Positions 36,868 to 42,730 of a stretch of 44,442 bases of DNA are shown here, piece after piece; position 1 is the first letter of the stretch; the number at the start of each line of letters is the position of its first letter. The notes below the pieces were generated by a model, which saw nothing but the letters and a program-made list of their open reading frames with translations, was not told the DNA's origin and did not search any database. This DNA is from Geobacteraceae bacterium (lineage in GTDB: Bacteria; Desulfobacterota; Desulfuromonadia; Desulfuromonadales; Geopsychrobacteraceae). The translations under genes were made by a program, and so were the position numbers. The stretch is from the NCBI GenBank assembly GCA_007125165.1, contig SLDV01000034.1:1-44442 (forward strand). The letters run 5' to 3'.

Positions 36868-37293
36868 CACCTGAAGTTCGTTCCCCGGTGACACTTCGCC
36901 ACCGTTGAGCACCCTGGCAAAAATTCCTTCCTTGGGCATGACACAGTCACCGGCCTGATAATAGATAGCGCAGCGGGTGTGACACTCCTTGCCGATCTGG
37001 GTCACTTCAAGCAGGGTCTCGCCGATTTTGAGCCTGGTTCCGATCGCCAGTGCCGGAAGGTTCACTCCGGCAGTAGTGAGGTTTTCGGCGAAATCGCCAT
37101 TGTCAACATCCAGCCCCAGCTTACGCATCTTATCGATACTCTCCTTGGCCAGCAGGCTGACCTGACGATGCCAGTCTCCAGCATGAGCATCACCGACAAT
37201 TCCATGATTTTCGCGCAACAGAACCTTGTCAACGGGTGTTTTGCGCTCACCTTTAGCGGCACTGATACAGACTGCAATGATTTCGCCGGACAT
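36859..37293 (-). CDS. MOSC domain protein
   Basis: A 144-residue MOSC-domain protein (MSGEIIAVCISAAKGERKTP, then DAHAGDWHRQVSLLAKESID and NLTTAGVNLPALAIGTRLKI). The conserved cysteine lies in IGKECHTRCAIYYQAGDCVMP. MOSC domains bind molybdenum cofactor or move sulfur to it in larger proteins; stand-alone versions are common next to moa genes and their role is unclear. AGGAGG precedes the ATG. Last gene of the minus-strand molybdenum cofactor run. Confidence 0.88.
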   Translation of the reverse strand: MSGEIIAVCISAAKGERKTPVDKVLLRENHGIVGDAHAGDWHRQVSLLAKESIDKMRKLGLDVDNGDFAENLTTAGVNLPALAIGTRLKIGETLLEVTQIGKECHTRCAIYYQAGDCVMPKEGIFARVLNGGEVSPGNELQVLA

Positions 37294-37297
37294 GCTG

Positions 37298-38269
37298 CTA
37301 TCCTCCTATGCTGGCCATGGAAAATGGAGTAGTTGAATCAGGATCGGAGCCAAGTCGGTGGTACTCGGGTTTGCCGCAGATAACCTTCTTGAGAGCATCA
37401 ATCAATTCAGTTTGCTGCCGGACGCCAAGGCTTGGGCGCAGATCGATATTTTCATTCGACATCAGGCAGCTTTTGGCCTGCCCGGTCGAGGTCACCCGAA
37501 TGCGGTTACAGGAGCCGCAGAAATGTTCGCTCATGGGGGTGATGATTCCGATGGTGCCGGCGGCACCGGCAATCCGGTACGGACGCGCCGGACCACAGAA
37601 ATGATCAGAGGTCAGGGGCTCCAGTTGATAATGTTTGTTCAGTAAAACAAGAATGTCCGCGCCGCTGATAATCCTCTGTTGCCACTGTTGTTCACGAATC
37701 GTCGGCATGTACTCGATAAAGCGTACCGACCAGGGATGGTGTTGTGACAGGGCAGCAAAATCAAGCAGTTCATGGTCATTAACCCCGCGCATGGCTACCA
37801 TGTTGAGCTTGATTTTCATGCCGCTCTGTTCAGCTTCGTCGATGCCCGCCAGTACTCGTTTAAGTTCACCACCGCGGGTAATTTCGTTAAAAGTGTGCGG
37901 GTTAAGGGAGTCGAGGCTGATGTTGAGACGATTAACCCCAGCGTCGCTTAAAGCCCGGGCATAATCTGCCAGCAGGATGCCATTGGTCGTCAAGGCAATC
38001 TCTTCAATGCCCTCAAGGGCTGCCAGTTGCTCTAAAAAGCCGATAACCCCTTTGCGTACCAGTGGTTCCCCACCGGTGATACGGATCTTGCGAATGCCCA
38101 GGGTGGTCGCAGCCGCAACAATCCGCAGCATTTCGTCATAACGCAGGATGTCGTCATGGTGCTGTGACTGGATTCCTGCCGCCGGCATACAATAATGACA
38201 ACGCAAGTTGCAGCGATCAGTGATCGACAAGCGCAGATAATTGATGTTGCGCCCAAAACTATCTTTCAT
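37298..38269 (-). CDS. moaA: GTP 3',8-cyclase MoaA
   Basis: A 323-residue radical SAM enzyme for the first step of molybdopterin synthesis (with MoaC, not seen here). The SAM cluster motif is CNLRCHYC (C20, C24, C27); the second cluster uses [18 protein letters not shown] and a Cys in KSCLM. The protein ends in Gly-Gly, the tail essential in MoaA. The frame is open upstream, but ATG 38269 gives the family start [20 protein letters not shown]; it overlaps tatA by 11 bp. Confidence 0.95.
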   Translation of the reverse strand: MKDSFGRNINYLRLSITDRCNLRCHYCMPAAGIQSQHHDDILRYDEMLRIVAAATTLGIRKIRITGGEPLVRKGVIGFLEQLAALEGIEEIALTTNGILLADYARALSDAGVNRLNISLDSLNPHTFNEITRGGELKRVLAGIDEAEQSGMKIKLNMVAMRGVNDHELLDFAALSQHHPWSVRFIEYMPTIREQQWQQRIISGADILVLLNKHYQLEPLTSDHFCGPARPYRIAGAAGTIGIITPMSEHFCGSCNRIRVTSTGQAKSCLMSNENIDLRPSLGVRQQTELIDALKKVICGKPEYHRLGSDPDSTTPFSMASIGG

Positions 38270-38468
38270 GGCGATCTGAGGGCGATTCGGATTTTTTCTC
38301 GTCGCCCAGATCAGTGAAGTCGATCTCCTGGGCTTCACTGACTCCTTTTTTGAAATTGCGTATTCCTTTACCCAGGGCTTCACCAACCTGAGGTATTTTT
38401 CCGGCGCCGAAAATAACCATGACCAATACCAGAATAATCAACAGTTCCTGCGTTCCGAGACCAAACAT
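38259..38468 (-). CDS. tatA: Twin-arginine translocase subunit TatA/E
   Basis: A 69-residue protein with one N-terminal membrane helix ([18 protein letters not shown]), the [20 protein letters not shown] hinge and amphipathic helix, and an acidic tail, all typical of TatA/TatE. AAGGAG precedes the ATG. tatB and tatC are not in the window. Placement among molybdenum cofactor genes fits the need to export a folded molybdoenzyme. Confidence 0.93.
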   Translation of the reverse strand: MFGLGTQELLIILVLVMVIFGAGKIPQVGEALGKGIRNFKKGVSEAQEIDFTDLGDEKKSESPSDRHER

Positions 38469-38487
38469 AAGCGCTCCTTGTCTTCAG

Positions 38488-39702
38488 TTAAGAGAGTTTT
38501 TGCCCTTGTGGCAGGCGCAGCATGATCACTTCAACATACGCTCCAGCGGCAAGGGGTGGTGAATCTATGGGTAGAGGAAATAAAGCCTGGGCGCCGACAG
38601 CGCTGCGATTCTGTCCTGAACCCTGGCGTTCTGATGGCAGAAACTGCAGTTCGTCATTAACAGTACACAGGTTACCCCAGAGAAAATGCAGACGTTTACC
38701 GCCGGCATCGAGCGGTGACGCCAGCTTGACCTTGAGGGTTGGAGATAGCGGATACTGATGTCCCGACAGCAGATTCAAGGCGGGCCGGGCATAGAGTTCG
38801 TAGGTGGCAGCAGATGCGGCCGGATTGCCGGGGAGGCCCAAGACCGGTTGATTCCCAATCATGCCGAACAAAGTCGGTTTTCCCGGTTTGGTGGCAACTT
38901 TCCAGAAGATTGTTTGCATGCCGATTTCATTCAGGGTTTGCTGGACCAGATCACGATCACCAACGGAAACACCACCGGTGGTGATGAGCATGTCGGCATC
39001 GAGTCCTTTGCGCATGCAGGCTTCCAGTTCTCCCGGTTGATCTTTGGCTATGCCAAGGAGGACAGGCGTAAAACCGTCCCGGCGTAAACAGGCGGCGAGA
39101 AGGTGGGCATTGGAGTTGATGATCTTGCCGTTATCAGGGGTCTCCCCCAGTTCCACCAGCTCATCACCGGTGGAGAGAATAGCTACTCGCGGAGCGGGAT
39201 AAATGTTGATCTCAACAATTCCGGCCGAAGCCAGCATGCCGATAGCCGCCGGATCCAGTTGTTGTCCGCTGGACAGGATTTTTTCACCGGCCTTGAGTTC
39301 TTCACCACAATAGCGGACATTGGCGCCGCGTCGCAGTTCCTTGCGCAAGCGAATACGGTTGTTCCCCAGTTGCTCAATGTCTTCCACCGGAACAACCGTG
39401 TCGCAGCCGCCGGGCATCGGAGCGCCAGTCATGATGCGAACCGCTTCTGCGTTTTTTGTCGTAGTCTGGAAGTTTCCTCCTGCCGGAAGAAAACCGACCT
39501 CGTGCAGACAACCGTCAATGACTCCACCGCAGGCAAAGGCATAACCATCCATGGCAGAGTTGTCACACGGCGGCAGATCGAGCTGCGAATAAATATCTTC
39601 CGCGAGGATCCGGTCCAATCCTTCAGCCAGAGGCACCCGAACCGGTGGTAACGGTTTGATCGTATTGCAGATGTCGGCAACGGCCTGCTGGTAGCTAATC
39701 AC
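38488..39702 (-). CDS. moeA: Molybdopterin molybdotransferase MoeA
   Basis: A 404-residue enzyme that inserts molybdate into adenylated molybdopterin. Visible: PLAEGLDRILAEDIYSQLDL, PPCDNSAMDGYAF, RIMTGAPMPGGCDTVVPVED, ILSTGDELVELGE, ITTGGVSVGDRDLV and GLPGNPAASAATYEL. GTG 39702 is preceded by CAGGAG at six bases and is preferred over TTG 39723, which would add seven residues. Located between a ModE-like gene and tatA. Confidence 0.95.
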   Translation of the reverse strand: MISYQQAVADICNTIKPLPPVRVPLAEGLDRILAEDIYSQLDLPPCDNSAMDGYAFACGGVIDGCLHEVGFLPAGGNFQTTTKNAEAVRIMTGAPMPGGCDTVVPVEDIEQLGNNRIRLRKELRRGANVRYCGEELKAGEKILSSGQQLDPAAIGMLASAGIVEINIYPAPRVAILSTGDELVELGETPDNGKIINSNAHLLAACLRRDGFTPVLLGIAKDQPGELEACMRKGLDADMLITTGGVSVGDRDLVQQTLNEIGMQTIFWKVATKPGKPTLFGMIGNQPVLGLPGNPAASAATYELYARPALNLLSGHQYPLSPTLKVKLASPLDAGGKRLHFLWGNLCTVNDELQFLPSERQGSGQNRSAVGAQALFPLPIDSPPLAAGAYVEVIMLRLPQGQKLS

Positions 39703-39754
39703 TGTTTTCTCCTGGTTTCCCAATAGTTTTGTTGATGGTTAATATCCGTCTGAA

Positions 39755-40102
39755 TCAGTTTCTATCCGGCTTGAAAACCTGGTCAAACTTGTCATCGATC
39801 ATCTCGTGCAACCCTTCCTGCACATCATCGAATTTGCTCAGTAATTCTCTGGCTTGCGGGGTGATGATGGAGCGCCCGCCGCCGCACCCGCCTTTTTCAC
39901 GCTCTACCAGAGGGATGCCGTGTTTTTCCATCTCCTGCAACTGGCTCCAGGCCTTGCGATAGGAAATGCCGAGCTGTTGGGATGCCGCGTTGATTGAACC
40001 AGTTGCCGCAATGGCGCGCAGTAGACGCAGACGACCACCACCCAAAAAAGGTTCACCGTCGACCTCGAGCCAGATTTTGCTGCGGATCTGGATATCATTC
40101 AT
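39755..40102 (-). CDS. ModE-type N-terminal HTH regulator (no molybdate-binding domain)
   Basis: A 115-residue LysR/ModE-like winged-helix protein: LRLLRAIAATGSINAASQQLG, SYRKAWSQLQEMEKHG and the glycine-rich GGCGGGRSIITPQA typical of ModE N-terminal domains. It lacks the C-terminal Mop (molybdate-binding) domains, so it may sense something else or rely on a separate protein. It starts inside the mobB stop (ATGA). Possible regulator of molybdenum genes, by context. Confidence 0.85.
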   Translation of the reverse strand: MNDIQIRSKIWLEVDGEPFLGGGRLRLLRAIAATGSINAASQQLGISYRKAWSQLQEMEKHGIPLVEREKGGCGGGRSIITPQARELLSKFDDVQEGLHEMIDDKFDQVFKPDRN

Positions 40103-40608
40103 GACAGAAACTTCGTTTCGATCAGGTCACAGAGGCCGGTAGCATCGTTGATATCAAATGCCGGCACGTCGATTTCAAGCGGCTCGTCGGACGCTACAGC
40201 GATCAGAGTGGAATCATACTCTGCGCCGCGACACAGCAGGGTTGCACTGCGTTCACGCCGATGGACTTCGATCTTCGGCATGCTGCTGCGCTTGAATCCT
40301 TCGGTTAAAACAATATCGACATCCCGGCAGTAGGTCGCGACGGTTTCGTCGAGGTCCGGCTCTTTGCCCTGATTCTGCTTGACCATGGCAATCTTGGCGG
40401 GTGAGGTGATCAGCATGGTATCGGCCCCGGCTTGCGTCAGTCGCCACGAATCTTTCCCTTCGTGATCAATGCTGAAACTGTGGGCATCGTGCTTGATCGC
40501 GCCGACGCGATATCCGCGCCTTTTCATTTCCGCAATCAGTTTTTCCAGCAGGGTGGTTTTCCCGGTACCACTCTTGGCAACGATGGAAATAACGGGTGGT
40601 GTCATCAT
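40099..40608 (-). CDS. mobB: Molybdopterin-guanine dinucleotide biosynthesis adapter MobB
   Basis: A 169-residue P-loop GTPase-like protein: ISIVAKSGTGKTTLLEKLI with the nucleotide loop near 11-18, then RRGYRVGAIKHDAHSFSIDH and TEGFKRSSMPKIEVHRR. MobB helps MobA but is not essential in E. coli. AGGAGG lies very close to two consecutive ATG codons (40608 and 40605); the first overlaps the mobA stop. Confidence 0.93.
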   Translation of the reverse strand: MMTPPVISIVAKSGTGKTTLLEKLIAEMKRRGYRVGAIKHDAHSFSIDHEGKDSWRLTQAGADTMLITSPAKIAMVKQNQGKEPDLDETVATYCRDVDIVLTEGFKRSSMPKIEVHRRERSATLLCRGAEYDSTLIAVASDEPLEIDVPAFDINDATGLCDLIETKFLS

Positions 40609-41210
40609 GCCTCCTGGCCCAGTTGCTGAAGATCATGCGGCGAATTGAGGTTGATCAGTGAGGTTTCCCAGCCGGCCGGCATTTCCTGGGTTTCAACAAC
40701 GCGCACGCGGATGCGATCATAAAAATCGTAGATGCGATAATTGCCGGCGCGCAGCATCTGTTCCATCACTGGCAGGCAATCTTTGTGATACAGGGCAAAC
40801 ACCGGCTCAAAACCAGCCGGCGTGCGTGGTACAACGGCCTCGTAGTTGTGGCGGTAGGGGAGCAAGTGGCGGATCAGTTTTGCGTCGGGTGCAGCCAGAT
40901 CGCAGGGGGCGACAAAGATCCAGGGGGTTTGCGCAGCCTTCAGTCCGCCATGTATACCACCAAGGGCACTACCGGGAAATTCGTCAGCAAAACAGGGCAC
41001 GGCTGCGGAGGCAAGGTCGGGGCGATCGCCGGCAATCAGTATCTGTTCAAAAACCCCATCAAAGGCATCATGCATGCGTTCAAACAGGGTGCGCCCATCA
41101 ACCGTCAGGGTCGCCTTGTCGCGCCCCATGCGTCGGCTACGACCACCCGCTAAAATGACTCCGGTAACGTCGCTGAGATCAGTAAGTTGATGGTTGTGCG
41201 AAATCTGCAT
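40605..41210 (-). CDS. mobA: Molybdenum cofactor guanylyltransferase MobA
   Basis: A 201-residue nucleotidyltransferase that attaches GMP to molybdopterin to form the dinucleotide cofactor used by DMSO-reductase-family enzymes. The signature VILAGGRSRRMGRDKATL is at about 18-35; FVAPCDLAAPDAKLI contains the metal-binding Asp; the protein ends INLNSPHDLQQLGQEA. ATG 41210 gives the family N-terminus; the frame is open further upstream but overlaps the tiny cysteine-rich frame. Its ribosome-binding site is poor. Confidence 0.93.
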   Translation of the reverse strand: MQISHNHQLTDLSDVTGVILAGGRSRRMGRDKATLTVDGRTLFERMHDAFDGVFEQILIAGDRPDLASAAVPCFADEFPGSALGGIHGGLKAAQTPWIFVAPCDLAAPDAKLIRHLLPYRHNYEAVVPRTPAGFEPVFALYHKDCLPVMEQMLRAGNYRIYDFYDRIRVRVVETQEMPAGWETSLINLNSPHDLQQLGQEA

Positions 41211-41220
41211 AACGCTTGTC

Positions 41221-41250
41221 CAAAAAAAATCACACCCTAGAGCGTGGTGA
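41221..41250 (-). terminator. Weak possible terminator between the molybdoenzyme genes and mobA
   Basis: On the minus strand TCACCAC...GGTGTGA (41250-41230) forms a short imperfect stem of about five pairs and is followed by eight T residues. It overlaps the end of the 25-codon frame. It could partially separate the enzyme genes from mobA onward. Confidence 0.3.
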
Positions 41251-41314
41251 CAGTAATAGCCGATTGACCACAGAATTCTACACAAAGATTGCAGGCGGTA
41301 CAAGGATCTTTCAT
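41237..41314 (-). CDS. 25-residue four-cysteine half-ferredoxin peptide
   Basis: The minus-strand frame starts ATG 41314, with ACGGAGG centred ten bases ahead, and stops TAG 41239-41237. It reads MKDPCTACNLCVEFC and then ten more residues ending in TTL. Cysteines at 5, 8, 11 and 15 make a CXXCXXCXXXC pattern, the classic set for one [4Fe-4S] cluster, although Gly replaces the usual Pro after the last Cys. It may be a genuine mini-protein or the surviving first half of a lost two-cluster ferredoxin gene. It lies between the TorD-like gene and mobA and overlaps a 29-codon frame by ATGA. Confidence 0.5.
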   Translation of the reverse strand: MKDPCTACNLCVEFCGQSAITVTTL

Positions 41315-41400
41315 TTTATCAATTCCTCCGTGGTAACGACAATTTCCTGAGTTGCGTCATCTTGATCCTGTAAAGAGTGCGAACAGACCGGCTGAATCAT
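41311..41400 (-). CDS. Possible 29-residue peptide coupled to the half-ferredoxin
   Basis: ATG 41400 opens a 29-codon frame (MIQPVCSHSLQDQDDATQEI then VVTTEELIK) whose TGA overlaps the next ATG as ATGA, the coupling signal used throughout this locus. AGGAG lies three bases ahead, which is tight. The frame is also in phase with the TorD-like gene, separated from it only by its TGA stop and 12 sense codons. No family recognised. Confidence 0.3.
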   Translation of the reverse strand: MIQPVCSHSLQDQDDATQEIVVTTEELIK

Positions 41401-41436
41401 CAACTCCTGACCAGCCTGTTCGCAAATTTCAAAAAA

Positions 41437-42000
41437 TCAGGAGAAATCTTGTCGTAACAAGTCTACTGTTAATTCTGTGAGGTCACTGTAAAAGTCACTT
41501 TTGTCGATCTGCTTGACTTTTTCAGCAAATTTCCCCACCCAGGGTAATACCAGATTTCGAGCAAATACTTCCATGGTTTCAAGTGCTTCAGAGTTCGTTT
41601 GAGATTCCATAGCCAAAAAATGTAAAAACTCAAGTTCAATGGCCAGATGATCCGGGGGTTCCTGATAATCCACGACCAGACCTGACTGACGATATTGGTT
41701 CATCACTTGAGCGGTTGAATCGCCCATCAAGCGTGACTGCGCATCGAGATAGATTGATCCGTAGGGCGGCGCAAGTTGCTGGGATGGGCCAGTAAAAAGG
41801 CTGGTGTGCTCCACTTTTCTGGCCAAAATGTCCTCGTCGGTTTGACCAAAAACGGAGACCAGACCCTCAGCGCGCTCCCTGTATTGCGGGTAAGCCTTTT
41901 CTATCCAGTCACGCAGGTTCACCAGCAGGTCGCGCGTCTCCGCTTCGGGCTCAAAGTAGCAGACCGAGAGGAGTCGATAGATGATTCCTCTGGTCTGCAT
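41437..42000 (-). CDS. TorD/DmsD-family molybdoenzyme chaperone
   Basis: A 187-residue all-helical chaperone of the TorD/NarJ type. It begins MQTRGIIYRLLSVCYFEPEA and has the signature EPPDHLAIELEFLHFLAMES, plus APPYGSIYLD. Such proteins bind the Tat signal or apoprotein of DMSO-reductase-family enzymes until cofactor insertion. The start is uncertain: ATG 42000 has no clear ribosome-binding site; GTG 42027, which overlaps the ferredoxin stop, would add nine residues. Follows the ferredoxin subunit gene directly, so the partner is the upstream enzyme. Confidence 0.87.
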   Translation of the reverse strand: MQTRGIIYRLLSVCYFEPEAETRDLLVNLRDWIEKAYPQYRERAEGLVSVFGQTDEDILARKVEHTSLFTGPSQQLAPPYGSIYLDAQSRLMGDSTAQVMNQYRQSGLVVDYQEPPDHLAIELEFLHFLAMESQTNSEALETMEVFARNLVLPWVGKFAEKVKQIDKSDFYSDLTELTVDLLRQDFS

Positions 42001-42019
42001 ACTGACATCATTAGTCGCA

Positions 42020-42715
42020 TCAAACACGATTATACTCACGTATGTAGTAAACCTTGGGTTTGGTACCCAAGCCCGGAAGCATGACTTTTGCCGGGTATTT
42101 TCTGAGCAGAATGCTGACTTGACTGTTCGGGTCATTCTGGTCGCCGAAAATACGAGCATCAGCCGGGCAGGCTTCAACACAATGTGGGAGCAGGCCATGG
42201 TTAACGCGATGATCGCAGAATGAACATTTCTCTACAACTCCACGATCACGAATGCCCTGGTAGGTAGAGGCCCGCTCCGGATTGTAGTAGGGATAGGGCG
42301 CCCCTGATTGCTGCGCAGTTTCCTCTGCAGATGGTGTCATCCCCTGGATTAACGGCTTATTGTTTCGCCATTCGCTATGAGGACGTTCTTTGTTGTAAAA
42401 AATAACCTTGTAGGGATCGGCCAGTGTACAGGTTTTGCAGCCGATACATTTGCGTGGGTTGTGTTTGACGATGCCGTCCTTGTCCTTGTACATCGCCCTT
42501 GTAGGGCAGGCGGTGACACAAGGGGGGTTTTCACAATGGTTGCAGAGAGTCGGGACGTGAATATACTTCACGTCAGGAAATTTACCCACAGTCTTAACTG
42601 TGTGATGTGCCCAGAAAAAACCATCCGGGACATTGTTTTCTGATTTGCAGGCGAGGTCACATCCGCCGCAACCAACACATTTCTGTAAGTCTATGATCAT
42701 TGCATATTTGGGCAT
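42020..42715 (-). CDS. Four-cluster ferredoxin subunit of a molybdoenzyme (DmsB/PsrB type)
   Basis: A 231-residue electron-transfer subunit starting MPKYAMIIDLQKCVGCGGCD. Four cysteine groups are visible: C13/C16/C19/C23, C58/C61/C66/C70, C90/C93/C96 and C164/C167/C179/C183. In group three the fourth ligand is Asp100 (CIGCKTCTLADPYKV) instead of Cys. By analogy with DmsB and NarH this position is the fourth ligand of the cluster bound by group two, and changes there give a [3Fe-4S] or altered [4Fe-4S] cluster. GGGGAGG precedes the ATG; 15 bp follow the catalytic subunit gene. No membrane-anchor subunit gene follows. Confidence 0.93.
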   Translation of the reverse strand: MPKYAMIIDLQKCVGCGGCDLACKSENNVPDGFFWAHHTVKTVGKFPDVKYIHVPTLCNHCENPPCVTACPTRAMYKDKDGIVKHNPRKCIGCKTCTLADPYKVIFYNKERPHSEWRNNKPLIQGMTPSAEETAQQSGAPYPYYNPERASTYQGIRDRGVVEKCSFCDHRVNHGLLPHCVEACPADARIFGDQNDPNSQVSILLRKYPAKVMLPGLGTKPKVYYIREYNRV

Positions 42716-42730
42716 TTTAGGCCTCCCCTA

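Noticed and set aside
41437-41439. TGA at the end of the TorD-like gene as a selenocysteine codon
   Set aside because: No SECIS-like hairpin was recognised just downstream, TorD-family proteins normally end here, and a new start lies soon after.
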